Below, piece after piece: positions 18,166 through 26,273 of a stretch of DNA of 48,210 nucleotides. The position numbers and the translations under genes are program-made. Each line of letters opens with the position of its first letter. The stretch's first letter is position 1. The notes below the pieces were generated by a model that had not been told where the DNA came from, did no database searches, and saw nothing but the letters and a program-made list of their open reading frames with translations. Source of the stretch: Mycolicibacterium chubuense (GTDB lineage Bacteria > Actinomycetota > Actinomycetes > Mycobacteriales > Mycobacteriaceae); NCBI RefSeq assembly GCF_001044255.1, contig NZ_JYNX01000037.1, positions 14,036-62,245 of the forward strand, given 5' to 3'.

Positions 18166-18594
18166 TCGCTACCATCCCCTTCCGACGGATGCAGTTTCCC
18201 GACCGTTCTCTCCAGCGTGCGCTTCGGGCAGCACCGGCGACAGGGACTTTGGCCCTGGGGCGGGGCGGACTAAGTCATTCCGTGCTGGCGCCCTGACCAG
18301 GGTGGATCACGCCTTCTGCGCGCCGTGGCGGGGTATCGGCGCTGGTCAGAGGCTTGCAGAAGCGAAATCACCAGTGCGCTGGTATTTGCCTCCCTATCCC
18401 GCAGCGTGCTGCGGATTGAGATTTGGCGACGCGGCGGCGGTATCGGGGAAGGTCAGAAGCGTGCAGGCGGGCATAAGCGTCAGGCTGGCTACGCCTCAGG
18501 GCGCGATCTCGCCATGACACCGGGTCATCTTGCGGCCCGCGTCGGAATCTCGGGCCAGCGACGATGGTGCAATATGTTGTGCCACAGACGAAAA
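18166..18594. other. Gene-poor stretch, probable remnant DNA
   Basis: About 430 bases between the small Cys/His protein and the end of the CrtI-like gene. No frame on either strand has a convincing start, codon pattern or family match. One short plus-strand segment near 18514 begins MTPGHLAARVGIS, faintly like a small helix-turn-helix protein, but loses resemblance after about 20 residues. I see no tRNA or complete insertion sequence. Confidence 0.4.
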
Positions 18595-18620
18595 GCCTCT
18601 GAACTTCGGCATTCAGGGAA
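18594..18620 (-). terminator. Candidate intrinsic terminator after the CrtI-like gene
   Basis: About a dozen bases after the stop at 18631, the minus strand reads CCCTGAA, an 8-base loop containing CCGAAG, then TTCAGAGG and CTTTTCG. The seven-pair stem (one wobble) followed by a short T run fits a weak intrinsic terminator. Confidence 0.45.
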
Positions 18621-18630
18621 AGCGGCGTAG

Positions 18631-20238
18631 TCAGCCGACGAGCAGGCGCGACACCGCGCGGTTGAGTCGGCGGCGCGGCCAGCCCAACGGACCGTCGGCC
18701 GACAGTGCCGCCCGGGCGGCGTTGCGGCCGCAGATGCCGTGCACACCGCCGCCGGGCGGTGCTCCGGCGCTGCCCAGGAACACGTTGTCCAGCGGCGTCC
18801 GCGGACCACCCTGACCCGGCATCGGTCGAAACACCAACTGCTGGAACAACTGTGACGTCCCGCCGTTGACGGCGCCGGCGTGCAGGTTGGCGTCGCTGTG
18901 TTCGAGGTCGGACGGCCGTTGAATCACCTTGCCGACGAGATGGCCGGTGAATCCCGGGGCGTGCTGCTCGAGCACGGCGTCGACCGCCTCGGCCAGTTGA
19001 TCGGCCGAGCAATCGTCGCTGCGGCCGCGCGGCAGATGCGTGTACGCCCAGGCGCTCTCCGTGCCGGCGGGGGAGCGGCTGGGATCGGCCGTGGTCATCT
19101 GGCCCAAGAGCAGGAACGGTGCCGCCGGCACGGTGCCGGTGTTGAGGTCGGCCATCCAGCGGATCAGCCCGTCGTGGTCGGCGCCCAGATGCACGGTGCC
19201 GGCGCCGGCGAGGCTGGGCGACCGCCAGGGGATGGGTGCGTCCAGGGCGTAGTTGATCTTCAGCACCGGGGTGTCCCATACGAAGCGGTCCAGGTCCCGG
19301 CGCGGTCCCGACGGCAGCACCTCGGGCGGCAGCAACCGCTGGTACAGCTGGGGGGCGGACGTGTCGGCGATGACGGCGCGCCGGCACCGTACGACGGAGC
19401 CGTCGGTCAGGTTCACCGCGGTGGCCCGGTGCCCGCGCACGTCGATGCTGTCGATCTCGCGGCCGCACTGCACGCAGGCGCCGGCCGCCTCGGCCCGGCG
19501 CACCAGCGCTGCGGTCAGCGCGCCCGCCCCGCCGACGGGGACGGGGAAGCCTCCATCCTGACCGAGCATCACCAGCAGGTAGCCCATGACGCCGCTGCCG
19601 GGAGCGTCGACGGGTACATCGGCGTGCATGGCGTTGCCCAGCAGCAGCAGTTGCGCCGCCTCGCCCTCGAAGAGCTGTCGTGCCAGTTCCCCGGCCGGCA
19701 GCAGCAGCAACTGCGCCAGACGCAGCGCGTCGGCCGCGCCCAGCCGGCGCAACAGCCCCGCCGGGCCGCGCACCGGCGGGAACGGGGCGAACAACGTCTC
19801 CAGCAGCGGCTTCTTGATGCGCCGGTACTGCTCGAACGCGGAGATCCAGCGATCCCCGTCACCCGGGTGGTGGCGATCGAATTCGGCTGCGGTGCGCTCG
19901 ATGTCGCGATAGAGCACCGGGGCGTCGTCATCGTCGGCGCTGCGAGCGTGCCCCACCACCGCCGGAGCGTGGCTCCAGCGCAAGCCGTGGTCCTCGAGCT
20001 GCAGGTGCTGCAGCGCCGGCGAGGCGACCGACAGGGGATAGAACGCGCTGTAGAGATCGCTGACGTAGCCCGGGACCAGTTCGGCGCTCTTGACCGCGCC
20101 GCCGGGCGCGCTCTGCGCCTCGAGCACCACGACGTCCCACCCGGCGTCGGCGAGCACCGCCGCGGCGACCAGGCCGTTGTGACCGGCACCGATGACCACC
20201 GCGTCGGCGGTCTCCGACCGGGACAGCTCAGCTGTCAT
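18631..20238 (-). CDS. Phytoene-dehydrogenase-like FAD oxidoreductase (CrtI family)
   Basis: The 535-residue flavoprotein has the N-terminal dinucleotide motif VVIGAGHNGLVAAAVLADAGWDVVVLEA (GAGHNG near 17-22), PGGAVKSAELVPGY just after, and the C-terminal FAD motif NVFLGSAGAPPGGGVHGICGRNAA (about 492-515) of the CrtI/retinol-saturase family. Mycobacterial relatives such as Rv3829c have this size and unknown substrates; true carotenoid desaturation is not implied because no crtB/crtE neighbours are present. Its start overlaps the 3' end of the SRPBCC gene by 11 bases, so it should be translated from the same message and might act on a ligand bound by that protein. Confidence 0.85.
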   Translation of the reverse strand: MTAELSRSETADAVVIGAGHNGLVAAAVLADAGWDVVVLEAQSAPGGAVKSAELVPGYVSDLYSAFYPLSVASPALQHLQLEDHGLRWSHAPAVVGHARSADDDDAPVLYRDIERTAAEFDRHHPGDGDRWISAFEQYRRIKKPLLETLFAPFPPVRGPAGLLRRLGAADALRLAQLLLLPAGELARQLFEGEAAQLLLLGNAMHADVPVDAPGSGVMGYLLVMLGQDGGFPVPVGGAGALTAALVRRAEAAGACVQCGREIDSIDVRGHRATAVNLTDGSVVRCRRAVIADTSAPQLYQRLLPPEVLPSGPRRDLDRFVWDTPVLKINYALDAPIPWRSPSLAGAGTVHLGADHDGLIRWMADLNTGTVPAAPFLLLGQMTTADPSRSPAGTESAWAYTHLPRGRSDDCSADQLAEAVDAVLEQHAPGFTGHLVGKVIQRPSDLEHSDANLHAGAVNGGTSQLFQQLVFRPMPGQGGPRTPLDNVFLGSAGAPPGGGVHGICGRNAARAALSADGPLGWPRRRLNRAVSRLLVG

Positions 20239-20707
20239 CGCGGGTGCGTCGCTCCGCCATCGCCGCCAACCGCCACGTCGTCTCCCGATTGCGGGGGAAC
20301 GCCGCCGCCAGCGCCACCTGTTTGGGCAGCCAGTTCAGCGGGGGCGACACCGGGACCTCGGCCATCTCGATCCGGCATCCGCCCCCGTCGAGGTCCTGCA
20401 GACGCAGCGTGATCCTTGCCTTGCCGAAAGGGCGGCCGTTGGCGATGAGGACGAGTTCGCTTTCGGGCGTGCAAGATTCGACCACGGTGCTGTCGTTGAG
20501 CACGAGCGGCCAGATGCCGATGGAGTGGTGGATGGTGCTACCCGGCGCAGGCCAGTCGGCGTCGACGGCCCGCATCCGGCTGTTGCCCACCACCCACTGC
20601 GAGTACGTCCACCCGTCGGCGATCACCGCCCAGACGTCGTGCCGGGACGCAGGCGTGTCGCGCGCGACGACCGGCGTGCTGTCGATGTCCTCGGGTTCTG
20701 TCGTCAC
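20228..20707 (-). CDS. SRPBCC-family protein coupled to the CrtI-like dehydrogenase
   Basis: The 159-residue protein has the START/SRPBCC layout: VVARDTPASRHDVWAVIADGWTYSQWVVG at the N-terminus (about 13-41), SIGIWPLVLNDSTVVESCTPESELVL strands in the centre, and a final amphipathic helix. Family members bind hydrophobic ligands and some are cyclases. The start is GTG 20707. The 11-base overlap with the oxidoreductase gene argues for a functional pair, for example presentation of a lipid or polyprenoid substrate, which is inference. Confidence 0.75.
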   Translation of the reverse strand: MTTEPEDIDSTPVVARDTPASRHDVWAVIADGWTYSQWVVGNSRMRAVDADWPAPGSTIHHSIGIWPLVLNDSTVVESCTPESELVLIANGRPFGKARITLRLQDLDGGGCRIEMAEVPVSPPLNWLPKQVALAAAFPRNRETTWRLAAMAERRTRDDS

Positions 20708-20799
20708 CGAATCGCGTTACCCGCCGCGGCGGGGGATAAACGTCGGCTCGCCGTGATTGCATGGGGACCGACCGCAACGAGGATCGGAGGTGTTGCCGC

Positions 20800-21630
20800 A
20801 TGCCGGGTGTGGGGCGCGGTGACCCGATCTGGCTCGCCGACGTGCTGCGGGCCGAGGGGCTCGAGGTCGTCGAGCTGCCGGGCTGGCGTCAGCGCGGCCA
20901 CGGCGCGTTCTCCGACATCCGCGGGGTGGTGGTCCATCACACCGGGTCCGACTCGGCCACCGCGAAGTCGATCGCGCTGGGCCGTCCTGATCTGCCCGGA
21001 CCGCTCTCGCAGCTGCACATCGCCCGCGACGGCACCGTCACGGTGGTGGCCGCGGGGGTGGCGTGGCATGCCGGCGCCGGGAGTTTCCCGTGGCTGCCGG
21101 CCAACACGGGCAACTGGCACAGCCTCGGGATCGAGTGCGCGAACAGCGGGACCAGTCCGTGGGCGCCGCACCGCCGGAACTGGCCCGACGCGCAGTACAC
21201 CGCGCTGGTCGGCAGCTGCGCGGCACTGTGCCGGCGGCTCGGCCGGCCCGCGAGCCGCACCATCGGGCACAAGGAGTACGCCGGCCGGGCCCAGGGTAAG
21301 TGGGATCCCGGCGCGATCGACATGGGGATTCTGCGGCGCGACATCGCGGTGCGCATCGCCACGCCCCGCCCGGCCCCCGGCGACGACTACGTCGGTGTGC
21401 TGCTGCAGCGGGGTTCGACGGGCCCGCAGGTCGCCGAACTGCAGCGCCGCCTCAGGTACGCCTACGCGGCCTACGCCGGCGATCTCGCCATCGACGGCGT
21501 CTTCGGACCCGACACCGAGGCCGCGGTCCGCGAATTCCAGCGCAGAACAACGGGTCTGGAGGTGGACGGGATCGTCGGGCCGGCGACGGCCGCGGCGTTG
21601 CGGCTGCGGCTGGTCAGCTCGCCGGCCTGA
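20800..21630 (+). CDS. PGRP/Amidase_2 N-acetylmuramoyl-L-alanine amidase with PG-binding domain
   Basis: A 276-residue peptidoglycan amidase. Residues ~38-175 form a zinc amidase domain with VVVHHTGS (His46/47), IGHKEYAG (His157) and KWDPG (Asp169) as metal ligands, and ECANSG in between. Residues ~198-272 form a PG_binding_1 domain (LLQRGSTGPQVAELQRRLR, IDGVFGPDTEAAVREFQ, DGIVGPATAAAL). Architecture and length resemble M. tuberculosis Rv3594. ATG 20800 is selected by GGAGG nine bases upstream. No signal peptide or membrane helix is visible, so it may be cytoplasmic, exported unconventionally or phage-derived. It overlaps the convergent oxidoreductase gene by 17 bases. Confidence 0.88.
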   Translation: MPGVGRGDPIWLADVLRAEGLEVVELPGWRQRGHGAFSDIRGVVVHHTGSDSATAKSIALGRPDLPGPLSQLHIARDGTVTVVAAGVAWHAGAGSFPWLPANTGNWHSLGIECANSGTSPWAPHRRNWPDAQYTALVGSCAALCRRLGRPASRTIGHKEYAGRAQGKWDPGAIDMGILRRDIAVRIATPRPAPGDDYVGVLLQRGSTGPQVAELQRRLRYAYAAYAGDLAIDGVFGPDTEAAVREFQRRTTGLEVDGIVGPATAAALRLRLVSSPA

Positions 21631-23860
21631 CCTCGACCGGGATTCCGTTGAGGGCGCCGTTGCCCGAGGGTTCGTCGAGAAAATCCGGCGGGGAGAGCAC
21701 GTTGGTGTTGACGCCGGGGGAGCCGTTGGCGATGCCCAACCGGGTGCCGGCCATGCCGTGGCCCCAGCCGTGCGGCATCGACACCACGCCCGGTTTGATC
21801 GCCTCGGTCACCTCGACGGCGACCTCGATGCGGCCGCCCGACGACGTGACCGTCACCCGATCACCGTCGGCGATGCCGCGGCGGGCGGCGTCCTCGCGGT
21901 GCATCAGCAGTGTGCAGCGATCGCGCCCCTTCATCAACGGAGCGGCGTTGTGCAGCCAGGAGTTGTTGGAGCGCAGGTGACGTCGGCTCACCAGGACGAG
22001 GTCCTCAGGTGCCCGGGTGAGACGCCGCGCCAGCCGCGGCAGATCCTCGAGCAGATACGGCGGAGCCAGTCGGATCTTGCGGTCACTGGTTCCGAGCACC
22101 TCGGGAACGCGCGGCACCATCGGGCCGAAATTGATGCCGTCGGGATGGCGCCGCAGCTTGTCCAGCGTCAGGCCGCCGGGATCATCGCCGTATCGGTCGC
22201 CGAACGGACCGGTGCGCAGTGTGAGGTCCAGCGTGCGTTCCGGGCCGCCGTGGTCGTAATGGGCACGCACCGCGGCGCCGTCGAGGCCCTGCGTGAAGCA
22301 CAGGTAGTCGAAGAAGCCGTCGTCGATCGCGGCGACGTCGACGTCCTCTGCCGGTGTCCCGGTGCACAGCCCGGTCAACCGGATCAGGATCTCCCACTCG
22401 TCCGGCGCGTCCGGGTCGGGCTTGGCGAACACCGGCGGCGAGTAGTTGGCGACGCTGTTGACCGCGAAGTGGAGGATCAGGTCGTCGTGGTGGGGCTGCT
22501 CGAGGGGGGAGGGGCCCGGCAGGATCACATCGGCGTGGCGCGTTGTCTCGTTGAGCCACAGGTCGATCGAGATCATCGCCTCGAGTTCGTCGAGCGCCTC
22601 GTCGAGCCGGTGGCCCGCCGGAGTGGACAGCACCGGATTGCCGGCGACGGTGATCAGCGCCTTGATCTGCCCCTCGCCCGGCGTGGCGATCTCCTCGGCC
22701 AGGCAAGACACCGGAACCTGGCCGAGCACTTCTTTGGCGCCGCGTACCCGGGTGCGGTACCGGCCGAAGTCGGCGACGCCGTCCTCGAGGCCCGGGATGG
22801 GCTGCACGGTCACCGACCACGCGGCGGCGGTGGGGAACATCGCGCCGCCGGGCACGTCGAAGTGACCGGTGAGGATGTTCACCACATCGACGAGCCAGCT
22901 CGCGAGACTGCCGAATTCCTGGTTGCAGGTGCCGATCCGGCCGTAGACGACAGCGCGAGGCGTCGCCGCGAGCTCGCGCGCGAGTTCCCGAATGCGTTCG
23001 GCGCCGATCCCCGTCACCTCGGCCACCCGCTCGGGCGGCCAGTCGGCGACGACCTCACCGACGGTGTCGACACCATCGAGGTGCGGCGCCACCGTCCCGA
23101 GGTCGACCAGCTTCTCATCGAACAGGGTGTGGGCGACGGCGAGCAGCAGCGCGGCGTCGGTGCCCGGCGTGATGGGCAGCCACTCGTCGGCCCGCTCCGC
23201 GGTGGTCGTGCGGACCGGATCGACCACGATCACCCGGCCACGCTGCCGAACGGCGCCGATCAGGCCCATCACATCCGGGGCGGCCAGCAGCGATCCCTGG
23301 GATGCGGCGGGGTTGGCGCCCATGATGACCAGCAGGTCGGTGCGTTCGATGTCGGGCACCGGGAAGCTCCACCAGCCTCCGTACATCAGGTGCGAGGACA
23401 GGTTCTTCGGCCACTGGTCGACGGTGCCCGGCGAGTAGGTCATCGGCATGCCGGAGAGTCCGAGCAGGATGCCGGCGTAGCGTGCCAGCGAGAACGAGTG
23501 GGCCAGCGGGTTTCCGGTGTAGGCGGTGACGGCGCCGATTCCGTACTTCTCGATGACCGGCGCCAGCAGCTCCGTGCAGCGCCGGAAGGCGGTGTCCCAG
23601 TCGACCTCCCGCCACTGGCCGTCGACCTTGATCATCGGTCGCCGGATCCGGTCGGGGTCCTCGTGCACGGCGCCCAGCGATGCTCCCTTGGGGCAGATGT
23701 GGCCGCGACTCCACACGTCCTGCCGGTTCGGCCGGACACCCGCGACGTGCCCCTGCTCGACACGAATCTCCAACCCGCACATGGCCTCACAGAGTGGGCA
23801 GGTGTACAGGTGTAGACCGTCCTCGCCGATCCCGGCCAGCTCCCTCTGCGTTCCCGTCAT
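21614..23860 (-). CDS. Molybdopterin oxidoreductase with [4Fe-4S] domain (Rv0197-like)
   Basis: The 748-residue enzyme belongs to the DMSO-reductase superfamily. An N-terminal [4Fe-4S] domain has Cys21, Cys24, Cys28 and Cys56 (CPLCEAMC and CPKG). The molybdopterin guanine dinucleotide core includes TAYTGNPLAHSFS, MGANPAASQG and TPAGHRLDEALDELE, and the C-terminal molydopterin-binding domain contains VSRRHLRSNNSWLHN and MPHGWGHG. No Tat signal, so probably cytoplasmic. ATG 23860 gives the family start; the upstream GTG-region extension looks non-coding. It is divergent from a TetR gene, the same arrangement as Rv0196-Rv0197. Substrate is unknown for that group. Confidence 0.88.
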   Translation of the reverse strand: MTGTQRELAGIGEDGLHLYTCPLCEAMCGLEIRVEQGHVAGVRPNRQDVWSRGHICPKGASLGAVHEDPDRIRRPMIKVDGQWREVDWDTAFRRCTELLAPVIEKYGIGAVTAYTGNPLAHSFSLARYAGILLGLSGMPMTYSPGTVDQWPKNLSSHLMYGGWWSFPVPDIERTDLLVIMGANPAASQGSLLAAPDVMGLIGAVRQRGRVIVVDPVRTTTAERADEWLPITPGTDAALLLAVAHTLFDEKLVDLGTVAPHLDGVDTVGEVVADWPPERVAEVTGIGAERIRELARELAATPRAVVYGRIGTCNQEFGSLASWLVDVVNILTGHFDVPGGAMFPTAAAWSVTVQPIPGLEDGVADFGRYRTRVRGAKEVLGQVPVSCLAEEIATPGEGQIKALITVAGNPVLSTPAGHRLDEALDELEAMISIDLWLNETTRHADVILPGPSPLEQPHHDDLILHFAVNSVANYSPPVFAKPDPDAPDEWEILIRLTGLCTGTPAEDVDVAAIDDGFFDYLCFTQGLDGAAVRAHYDHGGPERTLDLTLRTGPFGDRYGDDPGGLTLDKLRRHPDGINFGPMVPRVPEVLGTSDRKIRLAPPYLLEDLPRLARRLTRAPEDLVLVSRRHLRSNNSWLHNAAPLMKGRDRCTLLMHREDAARRGIADGDRVTVTSSGGRIEVAVEVTEAIKPGVVSMPHGWGHGMAGTRLGIANGSPGVNTNVLSPPDFLDEPSGNGALNGIPVEVRPAS

Positions 23861-23887
23861 CGACCGCGACCCCGCTCCACTGGTTGT

Positions 23888-23896
23888 TGTGACACA
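23888..23896. promoter_or_regulatory. Candidate TetR operator in a divergent promoter
   Basis: TGTGACACA is a 9-base palindrome in the 71-base gap between the molybdo-oxidoreductase and the divergent TetR gene; ACTG and CAGT half-sites flank the adjacent ten bases. It is the best dyad in the gap and a reasonable TetR target. Confidence 0.35.
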
Positions 23897-23931
23897 CTGT
23901 ATCGACAATCAGTTCGGAAGGGGCCGCATTC

Positions 23932-24519
23932 GTGGACAGAGCATCGCCGCCCCGGCGCCCGCACCGCGGCTCACGCCGTGATCCGGCGATCAACGACGCG
24001 GTCCTCGACGCCGCCCGCACCCTGTTGGTCACCCGCGGCTACGCGGCCACGTCGATCGACCTGATCGCCGCGACGGCCAAGGTCAGCCGTCCGGCGATCT
24101 ATCGGCGGTGGCGCACCAAGGCCCATCTCATCCACGAGGCGGCCTTCCCTGACCTGGGCCCCGATCGATGTGAGGACGACCTGACCACGGAGATCACCCG
24201 GCTGTGCCGCGGGGCGCTGGCGATGTACACAGATCCCGTTGTGCGCGAGGCGGTTCCGGGCCTCCTCCACGACCTACGGATGGAGCCGGCGATGCGCAGG
24301 CTGCTCAACGACCGGTTGGAGGCCGCAGCGCGCCGACAGCTGGCGGCGCAATTGGCCGACGCCGCCGACGCGCGTTCGGGGGTGGACGCCGACACCGTGA
24401 TGGACGCGATCGCCGGTGCGGCCTGGTACGCGGTGTGCGTCCGCAAGGTGACCGACGTCGATGGTGCGGCCGCGCACCTGGCCGACATCGTGTGTCACGG
24501 CGTGTTGCGCCGCGACTAG
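23932..24519 (+). CDS. TetR-family transcriptional regulator (Rv0196-like)
   Basis: A 195-residue repressor. The N-terminal HTH spans about residues 18-65: AINDAVLDAARTLLVTRGYAATSIDLIAATAKVSRPAIYRRWRTKAHLIHEA (read in parts), with the recognition helix SRPAIYRRW. The C-terminal part (about 75-195) is the all-helical ligand and dimerisation domain, with TDPVVREAVPGLLHDLRMEP typical of the TetR_C family. GTG 23932 follows GGAAGGGG. Being divergent from the molybdo-oxidoreductase, it probably controls that gene and itself. Its stop overlaps the convergent SDR stop by 4 bases. Confidence 0.88.
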   Translation: MDRASPPRRPHRGSRRDPAINDAVLDAARTLLVTRGYAATSIDLIAATAKVSRPAIYRRWRTKAHLIHEAAFPDLGPDRCEDDLTTEITRLCRGALAMYTDPVVREAVPGLLHDLRMEPAMRRLLNDRLEAAARRQLAAQLADAADARSGVDADTVMDAIAGAAWYAVCVRKVTDVDGAAAHLADIVCHGVLRRD

Positions 24520-25505
24520 AGCCGGCCCACCTCGCGCAGTCCCTCGACGGTGTCGGCGATCGTCTCGGCCGGGTCGCGCCAGTGCAGCCCGAAGTCACGG
24601 GCGCTCGGCGCGTCGTCGGAGGACGGCATCTGCGTGTAGTACTGCATCGCAGCGGAGTTGATGGGCGTCTCGAAGGGCAGAAACGGCCCCACGACGTCGA
24701 AGACGCGACCGACACTGCGCAGTGCCACGTCGGGCACCGGGACCACCGCGAGTGTGTGGTTCGCCGCGGTGCCGATCATCTGGGCCAGCTGCTCCACCGA
24801 AACACGTTGTCCACCGGCCATGTAGCGGCGGGGGCCGCGGCCGGGCTCGAGAAGGGCGACGTGCAGGGCGGCCAGGTCGCGGACGTCGATGACGATCCAG
24901 CCGGCGCCGCGGCCGGGCACGCTGCGCATCTTCACCGATGCCTCCACGCCCTCGGCGGCCTCGCCGAACTGGTCACCGGCCGGCGGACCGAGCACCATGC
25001 CGGGATAGGTGATGTTCACCGGGGCGCCGGCGTCCTGCAGTCCGCGTGCGTACGCCTCGACCGCCGCCTTGGACCGCCCGTAGCCGTCGCTGCCGCCGAC
25101 CACCGGGAGGTCTGCGTGCAGCACCTCGAGGTCCGGGCGGAACAGGGCGGTGAAGCTGGAAACGTGCACGATCGGGTCGATGCCGGCGGCGACCGCCGCG
25201 CCGAGGACGTTGCGGGCGCCTTCGAGATTGGTGTGCAGCATCTCGTCGGCGCGGCTGGGGTCGGTGGACACCATTGCCGCGCAGTGGATCACGGCATCAC
25301 AGCCGTCCAGCGCAGCCGAGGTGCTCTCCGCGTCGGCGATGTCGCCGAGCACATGGTCGCCGATGTCGACGCCGATCTTCTCGGCGCTGGTACTCAGTCG
25401 TCCCGCGTTGCGCACCAGGAAGCGCACGTCGTGCCCGGCGTCCTGCACGGCCTTGGCGGTCCACGCGCCGACGAAGCCGGTGCCGCCGGTGATCAGTACC
25501 TTCAT
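24516..25505 (-). CDS. NAD(P)-dependent epimerase/dehydratase (extended SDR)
   Basis: The 329-residue enzyme begins VLITGGTGFVGAWTAKAVQDAGHDV, the GxxGxxG Rossmann motif of extended SDRs. The active site reads VSSFTALFRP for the Ser region and YGRSK (about 143-147) for the catalytic Tyr and Lys. Relatives include dihydroflavonol-reductase/3-beta-HSD-like mycobacterial oxidoreductases such as Rv0139. It would reduce or oxidise a small hydroxy or keto substrate in the cytoplasm; the substrate is unknown. ATG 25505 directly starts the Rossmann strand, which is normal. Confidence 0.86.
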   Translation of the reverse strand: MKVLITGGTGFVGAWTAKAVQDAGHDVRFLVRNAGRLSTSAEKIGVDIGDHVLGDIADAESTSAALDGCDAVIHCAAMVSTDPSRADEMLHTNLEGARNVLGAAVAAGIDPIVHVSSFTALFRPDLEVLHADLPVVGGSDGYGRSKAAVEAYARGLQDAGAPVNITYPGMVLGPPAGDQFGEAAEGVEASVKMRSVPGRGAGWIVIDVRDLAALHVALLEPGRGPRRYMAGGQRVSVEQLAQMIGTAANHTLAVVPVPDVALRSVGRVFDVVGPFLPFETPINSAAMQYYTQMPSSDDAPSARDFGLHWRDPAETIADTVEGLREVGRL

Positions 25506-25554
25506 CTACCCTCCGGTCTCACGACGCGCCCTATACCCGTTCGGCCCGCGCGTC

Positions 25555-25944
25555 TCACCCGCTGACGTGCTGGATCTGGATCAGATTGCCACACGTGTCG
25601 TCGAGCACCGCCGTGGTGACCGGGCCCATGTCGGTGGGCTGCTGGGTGAAGCGCACGCCGAGTGCGCGAAGTCGGTCGTATTCAGCCGCGACGTCGTCGA
25701 CGTCGAAGGCGGTGAACGGAATGCCGTCGGCAACCAGCGCCTCCTTGAACGGCCGGGCAGCGGGATGCTCGTCGGGTTCCAGCACGAGTTCGACGCCGTC
25801 GGGACTGTCCGCGGAGACGACGGTGATCCACCGGTGCGATCCCATCGGCACGTCGTGCCTGGGGCGGAAGCCGAGCACGTCGGTGTAGAAGCGCAGCGCC
25901 TTGTCCTGGTCGTCGACGAGCACACTCGTCAGGGTGATTCTCAT
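25555..25944 (-). CDS. VOC/glyoxalase-fold protein coupled to an ArsR regulator
   Basis: A 129-residue vicinal-oxygen-chelate protein: TLTSVLVDDQDKALRFYTDVLGF at the N-terminus, PDGVELVLEPDEHP in the middle, and GPVTTAVLDDTCGNLIQIQH at the C-terminus, giving two beta-alpha-beta-beta-beta modules. Members include glyoxalases, dioxygenases and drug-binding proteins; a specific activity cannot be assigned. Its ATG overlaps the ArsR stop as ATGA, so it is the second gene of a regulator-first operon and is probably induced together with the regulator. Confidence 0.85.
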   Translation of the reverse strand: MRITLTSVLVDDQDKALRFYTDVLGFRPRHDVPMGSHRWITVVSADSPDGVELVLEPDEHPAARPFKEALVADGIPFTAFDVDDVAAEYDRLRALGVRFTQQPTDMGPVTTAVLDDTCGNLIQIQHVSG

Positions 25945-26225
25945 CGCGATTCTCTCCGATCAGTGAGCCACCGCGTCGTGATCTGTTGCAGCGGTGCGGT
26001 GTTGAGGTAGTGGAACTTGTACTTGCCGTCGCGCCGGGTCTCGACGAGCCCCGCAGCTTCGAGCACGTCCAGGTGCTGTGAGATCGCCTGACGGGACGAC
26101 CCCAGCCCGTGCCGCGTCGTCAGGCGGGCGCGGATCTCGAAGAGCGTCTGACCGTCGCGCTCGGCCAGTTCGTCGAGGATGGTGCGCCGCGTGGGGTCGG
26201 CCAAGGCCTTGAAGACGTCGCCCAC
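25941..26225 (-). CDS. ArsR-family regulator of the VOC operon
   Basis: The 94-residue protein is a minimal winged-helix ArsR regulator: FKALADPTRRTILDELAERDGQTLFEIR, then SRQAISQHLDVLEAAGLVETRRDGKYKFHYLN. There is no CxC or other Cys pair, so it is not a classical metal sensor; ArsR-VOC pairs of this type are common in actinobacteria. The GTG at 26225 lies six bases after TATGTT, a TANNNT -10 element, and has no Shine-Dalgarno sequence, so the message is probably leaderless. An 8-bp-arm palindrome overlaps the upstream edge of that -10, which suggests autorepression. Confidence 0.87.
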   Translation of the reverse strand: MGDVFKALADPTRRTILDELAERDGQTLFEIRARLTTRHGLGSSRQAISQHLDVLEAAGLVETRRDGKYKFHYLNTAPLQQITTRWLTDRRESR

Positions 26226-26236
26226 CCCACGAACAT

Positions 26237-26256
26237 AGGCAAGTGGTTACTTGCCT
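26237..26256. promoter_or_regulatory. Perfect inverted repeat, candidate ArsR operator
   Basis: AGGCAAGT, four bases GGTT, then ACTTGCCT: eight perfectly paired positions per arm. Its edge shares a base with the -10 hexamer TATGTT (minus strand, 26232-26237), so an ArsR dimer here would occlude the promoter. Confidence 0.7.
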
Positions 26257-26273
26257 GTCAACGACGGCGGCAG

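Noticed and set aside
18140-18630. Two overlapping plus-strand open frames in the gene-poor region, one with a possible helix-turn-helix start near 18514
   Set aside because: No ribosome binding site, no sustained family resemblance and atypical composition; treated as remnant DNA.
20192-23815. Very long open frame (about 1,200 codons) on the plus strand opposite the molybdo-oxidoreductase
   Set aside because: It is antisense to well-conserved genes, its translation is Arg/Gly/His-rich with no domain, and long antisense frames are expected in GC-rich DNA.
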